DNA of 44,027 nt from a virus. Below are positions 36,379-43,002 of the stretch, in pieces (within the stretch, counting starts at the first letter, position 1; the number at the start of each line of letters is the position of its first letter). The notes under the pieces were generated by a model. The model was not told the origin of the DNA, searched no databases, and saw nothing but the letters and a program-made list of their open reading frames with translations. The DNA lies in IMG/VR virus record IMGVR_UViG_3300032462_001665, positions 1 to 44,027 of that record; one strand, written 5' to 3'. Made by a program: the position numbers and the translations under genes.

Positions 36379-37236
36379 ATGGAATACTTAGTAAGCGCCG
36401 AAAATACGCCATATCAACAGTGGCAACTTGAACTCCTGATTGAGAGTTTCAAATATCACAACTGCGAAAAAGACCTGCTGGTTTGCCTAGCCGAGTCCGA
36501 TACGCCAATACATTCTTTGTTTTGGCGTAATATCGCAAGCCATGAAAGAATCCAAGCTCACGAAAACATCGGAAAAGTAAGAGGCTATAAAGAACTGAAC
36601 GCTCTTTATGATCTTTCCTGGGCGGTGCAAAACAAGTGGATCACTCAACCTTTCACTTATATCCCAACAGATGTTGTTTTGAAAAACAAACTAAATATTC
36701 CACTTCAATCTGAATTCTCCGAAATAGTCTTTTCCCCGTCTCCATTCTTCACGCTTGAATCAGCAGAAGAAGCAGTTGGTCCGTTCTGGGAAGTGACGAA
36801 TAAAAAGAAAGCCGATTATGAAACATCTTGGGTTCCACTCGGACCTATCATGATCTTTAACAAAATACCAGAAGAATTATTTGAACGGGCCATTGTGCTT
36901 GCTGAAAAATTGGCCCTCAATCAATTATTGAGAAAACAACCTATTTGGGAACACACAACCACTCTTGCCTGGGCAATGAATCTATCGGATTTTGTGGGAC
37001 AAATAATGTTGCGAGGAGATTACACCCTGACTATGACCATGCTGGATAGCAGCAATTCTCCATTCGTTCATTATAAACACGGGTTGCCGCCAGTCTTCAA
37101 TAAGACAATGTTTCAATATACAGCACCAGATTTTGTTTCCTTCGGCGATCCATTTGAAATATTGGCTGAGAACTCTCCGACTGAAAGCGCCCATTTCATT
37201 TCTGAATTGGCGAAGAGAAGTTTAGCTGCCCGGTAA
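36379..37236 (+). CDS. Glycosyltransferase-like protein (possible HPAT-related)
   Basis: 285 residues. The start EYLVSAENTPYQQWQLELL, an FTYIPTDVVL segment at the position of a GT-A nucleotide-sugar motif, and late PFVHYKHGLPPVFNK recall hydroxyproline arabinosyltransferase-like or phage GT-A proteins. This is a fold-level guess. The 3' end overlaps the convergent gene by 15 bases. No strong ribosome site is visible; it follows the metalloprotease gene by 12 bases, so co-transcription is likely. Confidence 0.5.
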   Translation: MEYLVSAENTPYQQWQLELLIESFKYHNCEKDLLVCLAESDTPIHSLFWRNIASHERIQAHENIGKVRGYKELNALYDLSWAVQNKWITQPFTYIPTDVVLKNKLNIPLQSEFSEIVFSPSPFFTLESAEEAVGPFWEVTNKKKADYETSWVPLGPIMIFNKIPEELFERAIVLAEKLALNQLLRKQPIWEHTTTLAWAMNLSDFVGQIMLRGDYTLTMTMLDSSNSPFVHYKHGLPPVFNKTMFQYTAPDFVSFGDPFEILAENSPTESAHFISELAKRSLAAR

Positions 37237-37878
37237 TTCCGGCTCTCGCCAACCGTGATATGAAGGTCGGCCTTGGTCTAATAAATGATGTCCCATAACT
37301 CGTGGCTGACGATTCAGTGGGACCGCCAACTTGTCTTTGACAGCCGGATGCTTCTCCAGCCATTTGTCCAATAAGCTGTCGCTGGCGTGATAATTTGGGT
37401 TTCGGAAAAAATGCCCCTCGTCATGTTCTTCGATCCGTGGATTCCAATGAGAATATACGCCCCAGACATATTGAACCGATTGTCCGTGTTCGCCAAACAT
37501 ATTTGCAAAGACTTCTTTGACGTTCTTGCCACGTCCCAATTTCTTCTCCCATCGCTTTGGGAAACAAACAATCAATAAAGTATCTTTTTCTGGCGTCAAT
37601 TTTTTGATCGCTTTGCCAATGTCAGATTCATCAGCAGATGTACAATTCATGAAGCTGGCTTTCATCAGGTGTCCCTTCATGAAATATTCAGCAAGTTTGT
37701 GGTCTGTTGGCAGAATGAAGAAGTAATGCCCTCGCTCCAGACGTGATAGTTCAGCATGGACTGCATCCCGACTCACCGGGGCAAGTTCACTTTCAACGAA
37801 GAACTGCTTAAAGCCTTGTAACTCATCACACATGCTGGTATATATGGCCTTCTCATTCGGATTGATAGGGCATCTCAT
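37222..37878 (-). CDS. Unknown protein (about 218 aa) on the opposite strand
   Basis: Soluble alpha/beta protein with a YFFILPTDHKLAEYF strand-helix, LLIVCFPKRWEKKLGRGKNV, and a His/Trp-rich C-terminal half (SHWNPRIEEHDEGHFF, then NYHASDSLLDKWLEKHP). The C-terminal HxxH-like residues could bind metal; no family is named. The start is uncertain: ATG at 37878 (chosen, shares a CATG with the divergent gene), GTG at 37917, or ATG at 37833. Confidence 0.55.
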   Translation of the reverse strand: MRCPINPNEKAIYTSMCDELQGFKQFFVESELAPVSRDAVHAELSRLERGHYFFILPTDHKLAEYFMKGHLMKASFMNCTSADESDIGKAIKKLTPEKDTLLIVCFPKRWEKKLGRGKNVKEVFANMFGEHGQSVQYVWGVYSHWNPRIEEHDEGHFFRNPNYHASDSLLDKWLEKHPAVKDKLAVPLNRQPRVMGHHLLDQGRPSYHGWREPELPGS

Positions 37879-38140
37879 GAATGTCGAATACAAAACTGGC
37901 TGTATCGAAATTGCCACCAGAACGGGAATTTATCGAATCAGCGAAATTGTCGAGATGTATCTTATTTGCGATTACGTCAAAGAATTCATTCACAACAACT
38001 GTGTAGATGAAACCAGCTTTCGAGCATATGTGATGGTTTTTGATGTGCTTGTCGCCGCCAAAAACAAACTGATTGAATATCACGAGACAAAAACCTGCCC
38101 GTATCCGCATTACACAACAAACGCTCCCCAGCAGGATTGA
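37877..38140 (+). CDS. Small helical protein, function unknown
   Basis: 87 residues starting MNVEYKTGCIEIATRTGIYR, helical, with a run of aromatic and hydrophobic residues (EMYLICDYVKEFI). The ATG at 37877 has AGGG six bases upstream; the longer open frame to 37832 is antisense to the divergent gene. No family recognised. Confidence 0.6.
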   Translation: MNVEYKTGCIEIATRTGIYRISEIVEMYLICDYVKEFIHNNCVDETSFRAYVMVFDVLVAAKNKLIEYHETKTCPYPHYTTNAPQQD

Positions 38141-38147
38141 AATCGAC

Positions 38148-38177
38148 TTTACAAAACCAAGGGTGATGTGGTATGTT
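38148..38177 (+). promoter_or_regulatory. Sigma70-type promoter with extended -10
   Basis: TTTACA at 38148-38153, 18-bp spacer, TGG then TATGTT at 38172-38177. The lipoprotein gene starts 27 bases downstream, leaving room for its GGAG site. Confidence 0.65.
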
Positions 38178-38203
38178 AGCTCTCCTTCATTTGGAGAAAA
38201 CGT

Positions 38204-38596
38204 ATGTGGAAATTGCTTTTTGTCGTCGCATTCCTTGCTTCTGTCTCAGGCTGCGCACCTGAAAAGCCCACCGTGAGGAACATCTCTTCCATCACGGATA
38301 TTCAAGGCAAATGGAAAATAGTTGAAATTACCGACCCGGATGGGAATGGATTCGAGCCAGATGGTAGTCTGGAAATGTTGATCGAAGGCGACAAAGCGAT
38401 TTCTGACGGTAAATCACTCAGACTTGAACTTGCTGCTGACAATTCCTACATGCGGTTGTTTGCAACCGTCAATGGAATTGAAACCAATGTCGGCGAAGTT
38501 TTAGTGGTGCTTTCAATTGAAGTGAATCCCATCCAGATGTTCTGGATGGATCGAGTCAAGACTAAGCAAGTCTCTCTATTCCAAAAGGAACCCTAG
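38204..38596 (+). CDS. Lipoprotein
   Basis: 130 residues. A basic start and hydrophobic core are followed by the lipobox ASVSGC with Cys17. Residue +2 is Ala, so in a Gram-negative host it would be sorted to the outer membrane. The mature part is a small beta-rich domain (QGKWKIVEITDPDGNGFEP, FATVNG, LSIEVN) reminiscent of lipocalin-like or DUF-type beta barrels. Phage lipoproteins often act in superinfection exclusion, which is a reasonable but untested guess. GGAG lies seven bases before the ATG; it has its own promoter. Confidence 0.8.
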   Translation: MWKLLFVVAFLASVSGCAPEKPTVRNISSITDIQGKWKIVEITDPDGNGFEPDGSLEMLIEGDKAISDGKSLRLELAADNSYMRLFATVNGIETNVGEVLVVLSIEVNPIQMFWMDRVKTKQVSLFQKEP

Positions 38597-38600
38597 TCCA

Positions 38601-39167
38601 ATGGCGAAAACAAAACCTGTGACAAGCGGCATCAACCTCGCCGAATTGTCCGCTGTGCAACTCGAAGCCTTAATTATTGAGGCCAGAGTTAAGTCTCTCG
38701 AACAAAAAGAAAAGGAAGCCAAGGCTACACTGAAAGCCTTCAAAGCATCCGGGGAACTTGATGCTTTGAAGAAGGAATTTGCTGCTCTTGGCAAAGAAGG
38801 CAAAAGGCTGAGTCGAAAAGCCACCTTTGATCTGGTGTTGCCAATTCGATTCACCATTACATCAGAGGGGCCAAGCCTCGGCGTTAATGAATTCACAAAT
38901 CTGTTTTCTCATGGTAATGAGATTACTGAAGATGATCTCTTTAGTCATTCGTTCACCGCCAAGCTGACGAAAGACCACAACCTGAACAAGAATCAGGTTG
39001 CGTCACTCAACAATGCCATCAGGGATTACGCAGAGCACGCTTGCGATGAAATTTTCGACGTGATCCCTGAAGAACTTAGTGCGACATACGATGCTTATGC
39101 CGAAAAGGTTTCGACCTTTGTTGGGAAAGCAAGAGCGGCTGGCTTGTCCCTGGAAGATTTGGCGTGA
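38601..39167 (+). CDS. Unknown coiled-coil protein (188 aa)
   Basis: An N-terminal Lys/Glu/Ala-rich coiled coil (about 15-75) is followed by a mixed domain with FDLVLPIRFTITSEGPSLGV and a helical C-terminus. No family recognised. It begins four bases after the lipoprotein gene and precedes tyrS by nine bases, so it belongs to the same transcript. Confidence 0.65.
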   Translation: MAKTKPVTSGINLAELSAVQLEALIIEARVKSLEQKEKEAKATLKAFKASGELDALKKEFAALGKEGKRLSRKATFDLVLPIRFTITSEGPSLGVNEFTNLFSHGNEITEDDLFSHSFTAKLTKDHNLNKNQVASLNNAIRDYAEHACDEIFDVIPEELSATYDAYAEKVSTFVGKARAAGLSLEDLA

Positions 39168-39176
39168 GCAACAATC

Positions 39177-40301
39177 ATGGCGTTTCAAGTGTTTCAAGTA
39201 TTTCCTGAAAATGCCGATTTGACCCCATGCAAACGGGTGAAGTTTGGGATCGACCCGACCTTCCCTCGTTTGCATTTAGGGCATCTTGTTCCGCTACGCC
39301 TTGCTAAAAAGATGATGCTGGAAGGGCATAAACTCACAATTGTATTGGGAACTTTCACAGCCCAACTTGGCGACCCTTCTGGTCGTGATGCAACCCGGCC
39401 AATATTGGCTGAATCCGATGTTGAAGCCAATGCCGATTCAATATTTTCACAAATCAAGAAAATACTTGGCAAAGAAAACTTCGGCACTGACCATTTCGAT
39501 GAAATAGTGCCTCACAAATGGGTGATATGCAGAAACGGTTGGCTGCACAATAAAATGACACTTCCTACCTTCATGAAACAGGTAGCCAAGTTCACTCTTT
39601 CCCACATGACCAGCCGCAACGCCTTTCAAGATCGCATTGCGAATAACCAATCTATTGGAATGCACGAACTCCTAGTGCCTATTTGCCAAGGCTGGGATAG
39701 TGTCGCTCTACAATCAGAAATTGAAATCGGCGGTCAGGACCAACTCTTCAACTTTCAAGTTGCTCGACATCTGCAAGAAGCCAATGGACAAAAGCCTCAA
39801 GCCTGCATCATGCTGCCCATCATCAATGGCACAGATGGCAGGAAAATGAGCAAAAGCCTGGGCAACTGCGTCTTCTTTGATGAAGACCCCAATGATATAT
39901 TCGGGAAGGTTATGTCCATCCCAGATGCCGTCATGGAAGAATGGTTCCCTTTATTCGTCGATTTTATGGTCGATGATATTCATCCAATGAACAAGAAAAA
40001 AATTCTTGCCTTGGAAATTGTGAACCAATTGCATGGCCTGCAACTTGCTCAATCGGCTCAGGAAAACTTCCTCAAGACCGTGCAGAATAAGGAACTCCCA
40101 TCGGACATTCCTACAATCCCTGCCACGCCACTGTTAAATGCCGTTGTTGCTTGCTGTACAATTTCAAAAACTGCTGCCCGGCAAAGACTTAAAGACGGTG
40201 CTGTTAAAGTCGATGGCGTAAAGGTCTTTGATGAACAATTGATGTTGAAGCCCGGACAAGTTGTTCAGTGCGGACGACGTGACTTTGTTAGGATTAACTG
40301 A
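39177..40301 (+). CDS. tyrS: Tyrosyl-tRNA synthetase
   Basis: 374 residues. Class I signatures are clear: the GIDPT...HLGH nucleotide-binding motif (24-36), the GGQDQLFNF tyrosine/tRNA-binding segment, and GRKMSKSLGN with KMSKS at 223-227. A C-terminal S4-type RNA-binding domain (ISKTAARQRLKDGAVKVDGVKV, shortened to key residues ISK-AR--L-DGAV) ends the protein. The enzyme charges tRNA-Tyr. It is shorter than typical bacterial enzymes (about 400-430), mainly at the N-terminus and linker. The tyrosine-contacting residues cannot be checked fully here. The stop overlaps the nuclease start (TGATG). Phage synthetases are known in very large genomes. Confidence 0.93.
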   Translation: MAFQVFQVFPENADLTPCKRVKFGIDPTFPRLHLGHLVPLRLAKKMMLEGHKLTIVLGTFTAQLGDPSGRDATRPILAESDVEANADSIFSQIKKILGKENFGTDHFDEIVPHKWVICRNGWLHNKMTLPTFMKQVAKFTLSHMTSRNAFQDRIANNQSIGMHELLVPICQGWDSVALQSEIEIGGQDQLFNFQVARHLQEANGQKPQACIMLPIINGTDGRKMSKSLGNCVFFDEDPNDIFGKVMSIPDAVMEEWFPLFVDFMVDDIHPMNKKKILALEIVNQLHGLQLAQSAQENFLKTVQNKELPSDIPTIPATPLLNAVVACCTISKTAARQRLKDGAVKVDGVKVFDEQLMLKPGQVVQCGRRDFVRIN

Positions 40302-40774
40302 TGCTGAAATTATTCAAAATAGTCTTCATTCTTGCCATCATTAGTACAGTGCTGGCATTTACCGTTAGCACTGCGACCATAAGCAATGTGGTGGGAATAT
40401 CGGATGGCGACACCATTACTATATTGACTCCAGATAAAACGCAATTAAAAGTGCGTCTGGCCGAAATCGACTGTCCTGAAAAAAAGCAACCCTTCGGGAC
40501 CAAAGCCAAAGAAGCACTCAGCGACAAGATATTCGGCAAACACGTTAATGTGGAATGGTCCAAAAAAGATCGCTATGGACGAGTTATTGGTAAAGTCTAT
40601 TTGCATGGCCGGTACATCAATAAGGAAATGATCGAAGAAGGCTGGGCTTGGCACTACACAGAATACTCCCATTCTTCGGAAATGGCTGCGGCCCAAGATT
40701 ACTCCAAGAGTCATAAGTTGGGCTTATGGAACGACAAGCATCCAATTCCACCGTGGGAATTCCGTAAGAAGTAA
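40301..40774 (+). CDS. Secreted or membrane-anchored thermonuclease (SNase family)
   Basis: 157 residues. A hydrophobic N-terminal signal or anchor (about 4-25) precedes an SNase domain: ISDGDTITI (calcium-site Asp), VRLAEIDCPE with catalytic Arg and Glu, and KDRYGRVIGKVY with the second catalytic Arg; the ending GLWNDKHPIPPWEFR is typical. The enzyme cleaves DNA and RNA, probably outside the cytoplasm. It is translationally coupled to tyrS (TGATG). Confidence 0.88.
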   Translation: MLKLFKIVFILAIISTVLAFTVSTATISNVVGISDGDTITILTPDKTQLKVRLAEIDCPEKKQPFGTKAKEALSDKIFGKHVNVEWSKKDRYGRVIGKVYLHGRYINKEMIEEGWAWHYTEYSHSSEMAAAQDYSKSHKLGLWNDKHPIPPWEFRKK

Positions 40775-40782
40775 TGGTCTGC

Positions 40783-40812
40783 TTTACAACATGGCTTTTT
40801 TCGTGGTAGAAT
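40783..40812 (+). promoter_or_regulatory. Sigma70-type promoter with extended -10, near-leaderless
   Basis: TTTACA at 40783-40788, 18-bp spacer, TGG then TAGAAT at 40807-40812. The next start codon is eight bases beyond the -10. Confidence 0.75.
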
Positions 40813-40820
40813 GAGTCAAG

Positions 40821-41018
40821 ATGAAAAAACGTAGGGCAAACAAACCTCGCTCTATAGATGAACCTTGGAGCGTATCCATGTGGGAACCGCCCGAACCAGT
40901 TCCCAAGCAAGTATTTATTGAACGTGAGACAGATGGTGATGGCAACGAAACTCTTCAGTTTAAGAATATGAAGGTCTATGAGAAGCGAAAGCGACGAACA
41001 CGAAAACCTCCACACTGA
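40821..41018 (+). CDS. Small basic protein, function unknown
   Basis: 65 residues with an N-terminal basic patch, an RSIDEPWSVSMWEPPEP segment and a very basic C-terminus (KRKRRTRKPPH). The RSID-acidic-W-PP motif also appears in the small ORF ending at 42988. Its mRNA would be near-leaderless given the promoter eight bases upstream. Confidence 0.55.
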   Translation: MKKRRANKPRSIDEPWSVSMWEPPEPVPKQVFIERETDGDGNETLQFKNMKVYEKRKRRTRKPPH

Positions 41019-41115
41019 TAATGATGCAGCTAGAGGCTGCGTATTGATGATCCTGGCGTCGATTCCCTTTTGGCTTATGGTTGCGGCAGCAATCTACTAC
41101 TTCTTTCGTGGATAA
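40978..41115 (+). CDS. Hidden 45-residue single-span membrane protein
   Basis: ATG at 40978 with AAGG three bases upstream, overlapping the end of the previous gene in another frame. The acidic N-terminus (MRSESDEHENLHTDND) precedes a membrane span (about 24-43: LMILASIPFWLMVAAAIYYF) and ends FRG. The stop is one base before the ATG of the next gene (TAAAATG), which suggests a true coupled gene. Confidence 0.6.
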   Translation: MRSESDEHENLHTDNDAARGCVLMILASIPFWLMVAAAIYYFFRG

Positions 41116-41116
41116 A

Positions 41117-41434
41117 ATGACAAAAGAACCAGAAAACCAAATATACATCGGCTGTATGACCGTTCAAATGGGGTTGTGGAACCCCACTGCGGTTGCAGAT
41201 GGAAGTATTGTCAAACAATGCGGGACTTGTGGCAGCGACATTCACTTGTCGCTATCTAGTCAAAAATTCATCGAGGAAAAACCCCAGGCTCATTTGATTT
41301 GCATTCCCTGCATTCAGAAGAATACCATCGAAGAAAAAGCTAAAGCTCATGGGGAAAAAGTCGTGTTTGAAGGCGCAGTTCCCGGTGCCATCGAAGAAGC
41401 ATTGAAACATATCTTTAAGAAAAAGGATGAATAA
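41117..41434 (+). CDS. Small zinc-knuckle protein, function unknown
   Basis: 105 residues from the ATG at 41117, one base after the preceding stop; an upstream in-frame start at 41081 overlaps the membrane peptide. Two CxxC pairs (CGTC near residue 35, CIPC near 65) form a likely zinc ribbon; the C-terminus is helical and basic. It overlaps the 2H phosphoesterase gene as TAATG, so a joint role with that enzyme is possible. Confidence 0.65.
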   Translation: MTKEPENQIYIGCMTVQMGLWNPTAVADGSIVKQCGTCGSDIHLSLSSQKFIEEKPQAHLICIPCIQKNTIEEKAKAHGEKVVFEGAVPGAIEEALKHIFKKKDE

Positions 41435-41820
41435 TGGCGTTTGTATACACCGCCTTAGTTCTCGATGAAGATTCTCACGCACAACTATTGAAGTTGTTTC
41501 TGTTTCATCCAGTCGTTCCTTTGGATTGGAAGATAATTTGTCATCACATGACCATTAACCTCGGACCCGCCGAGAGTGGACCTGCCGCTGACCTTGTGGG
41601 TCAGCAATTTGAAGTTGTAGCGAAAAACTTCGCCGAAGACAATCGTGTGATTGCTGTAGCGGTTGAATCTTCAGTCCCTAGCAACAATAAGATCAAACAT
41701 ATCACCGTGGCCGTCAATGTGAACGGCGGGGGTAAATCGCAGCATAGTAATGAATTGACCAACTGGACGCCATTGGTTCAACCGTTAGTGCTTCGTGGAG
41801 TTGTCCAAGTCGTCAAGTAA
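41434..41820 (+). CDS. 2H phosphoesterase (cyclic phosphodiesterase/RNA ligase-like)
   Basis: 128 residues. Two HxT motifs, HMT at 38-40 and HIT at 89-91, each in a beta strand (CHHMTINLG, KHITVAVN), define the 2H superfamily. The opening VYTALVLDEDSHAQLL and the ending LRGVVQVV are like the phosphodiesterase part of fungal tRNA ligase and related small proteins. Such enzymes open 2',3'-cyclic phosphates or act on 2'-5' linkages; some phage members degrade cyclic oligonucleotide defence signals. Which applies cannot be read from sequence. It is coupled to the zinc-knuckle gene upstream. Confidence 0.8.
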   Translation: MAFVYTALVLDEDSHAQLLKLFLFHPVVPLDWKIICHHMTINLGPAESGPAADLVGQQFEVVAKNFAEDNRVIAVAVESSVPSNNKIKHITVAVNVNGGGKSQHSNELTNWTPLVQPLVLRGVVQVVK

Positions 41821-41832
41821 GGAAGAAGAAGA

Positions 41833-42579
41833 ATGCTCTTTGAACTGTTTGTGGTGGGTACGTTTTGGTTTTGGGTGCTGATCGCAGCCGAATTCATATT
41901 CCTGATTTATCTTCTGGAAGGTGAAAAGTATATGGCGGCACCCTTCACCATATTGCTCGTGTTGGGCCTGTTGATTTTAGGCGGCTCCGGCATGGGTGAT
42001 ATTGTCCGGTGGGTTTATCATAACCCTACTTACACTGTAATTGGTGCATTAGGGTACTTCCTCTTTGGTACACTCTACGTCATTTCGCCGTATGTCGGCA
42101 AATGGTGGTGGTTCGTTCGTGATGTTCGAGATCATAACCGTGACACTAAACAAACTTGGCTTGGTGATTGGAAACTGACAATTGATTCTCTCAAAATAAC
42201 GATCCAAAGATATTCAGAACGTATTCAGCGTGACTCCCAACTTCCTCAATCGCTCATTGACAAGGCAAGAGTGGATTTGGCTGTTTGGACTGAATCTAAT
42301 GGCACCATGACCGAAGCCCTCCTTCCGTATTGGAAGGACTTCCAGAAGGAAGCCTATTTTTCTGATTGGTTTGGTCGCCAGATTAGCATTGAAAAGCCGA
42401 CCCCGGATAAGTTCAAAGCCAGAATCACCGCCTGGATTGTGTATTGGCCCCCGTCCTTGTTTTGGACTCTGCTCAACGACCCGCTTCGTCGCATCGGTCG
42501 TATGATCTACGAAGGGGTGGCCAATATTCTCAAGAAAACTTCCGACTCCGCTTGGAAGGACGAAAACAAGCTGGGATAA
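41833..42579 (+). CDS. Integral membrane protein with cytoplasmic tail
   Basis: 248 residues. Three membrane spans lie at about 5-30, 36-50 and 66-90, followed by an amphipathic soluble part with W/R-rich segments (KWWWFVRDVRDHN, DWKLTIDSLKITI) and a second aromatic, possibly membrane-associated stretch (TAWIVYWPPSLFWTLL). I recall similar anonymous membrane proteins in cyanophage-type myoviruses, without a known role. It starts 12 bases after the 2H gene with an AAGGAAG site. Confidence 0.65.
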   Translation: MLFELFVVGTFWFWVLIAAEFIFLIYLLEGEKYMAAPFTILLVLGLLILGGSGMGDIVRWVYHNPTYTVIGALGYFLFGTLYVISPYVGKWWWFVRDVRDHNRDTKQTWLGDWKLTIDSLKITIQRYSERIQRDSQLPQSLIDKARVDLAVWTESNGTMTEALLPYWKDFQKEAYFSDWFGRQISIEKPTPDKFKARITAWIVYWPPSLFWTLLNDPLRRIGRMIYEGVANILKKTSDSAWKDENKLG

Positions 42580-42593
42580 GACTACAATAAGGC

Positions 42594-42845
42594 ATGGACG
42601 ACAAGCGTTTCTACAGAGATTTGAAGAAAGACATCAAAAAGACTGGCAATCGCAAACGCCGCCGCTTTTTGAAGGATTTGTCCGCTGACCCTGGCGAATT
42701 TGATTATGGGTCAGCGGAATCTTCTGCTTTTAATGGAATGGGAGAGATGGAAAAAGGAAAAAGGAAAAAGGAAAAAGCATCATGTCCAAGAAGAAAAAGA
42801 CCCCAACGAGATGGATGCTCTTGCCAATTCCGACGATTCCAATAA
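42594..42845 (+). CDS. Small basic protein whose 3' end is set by a 7-bp repeat
   Basis: 83 residues as read. The first 60 (MDDKRFYRDLKKDIKKTGNR...) look natural. After the four-copy GAAAAAG repeat at 42750-42777 the frame turns Cys/Arg-rich and unlikely (CPRRKRPQRDGCSCQF). In the next frame the same DNA encodes HHVQEEKDPNEMDALANSDD... to a stop at 42879, and in the third MSKKKKTPTRWM... to 42988. One repeat fewer would join the natural N-terminus to the acidic frame. The 4-copy form may be an off or variant state, or a sequencing error. Confidence 0.5.
   Translation: MDDKRFYRDLKKDIKKTGNRKRRRFLKDLSADPGEFDYGSAESSAFNGMGEMEKGKRKKEKASCPRRKRPQRDGCSCQFRRFQ
42750..42777 (+). repeat. 7-bp tandem repeat GAAAAAG, four copies
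   Basis: Four perfect copies in the coding region of the small basic protein. Seven is not a multiple of three, so each gain or loss changes the downstream frame; all three frames stay open for at least 22 codons after it. Confidence 0.95.
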
Positions 42846-42988
42846 AATTGACGGCTCAGATGGTCTTCAACAATCTTGAAGACCAGATAAAAAAACTCAA
42901 CAACAAACCAAACACTAACAACAAACCAAACACTAAGAAAAAACCAAAGTATCGTTCTATTGACGATGACTGGATGCCGCCTTGGTGA
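42782..42988 (+). CDS. Possible small Lys/Asn/Pro-rich protein in an overlapping frame
   Basis: 68 residues. Starts just after the 7-bp repeat, whose GGAAAAAG could act as ribosome site. It holds a twice-repeated NNKPNT (18-bp repeat) and ends KYRSIDDDWMPPW, which resembles RSIDEPW...WEPP in the protein at 40821. The first 30 residues look less natural than the last 35; a later start (ATG near 42859) or fusion to the upstream frame is possible. Confidence 0.4.
   Translation: MSKKKKTPTRWMLLPIPTIPIKLTAQMVFNNLEDQIKKLNNKPNTNNKPNTKKKPKYRSIDDDWMPPW
42899..42934 (+). repeat. 18-bp direct repeat, two perfect copies
   Basis: AACAACAAACCAAACACT at 42899-42916 and 42917-42934, encoding NNKPNT twice in the frame that ends at 42988. 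Confidence 0.9.
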
Positions 42989-43002
42989 TTTATGAGAGAA
43001 TT

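Noticed and set aside
38073-38276. Plus-strand ORF overlapping the lipoprotein promoter and start
   Set aside because: It runs across the promoter and the signal peptide region in another frame with no ribosome site; the lipoprotein reading is far better supported.
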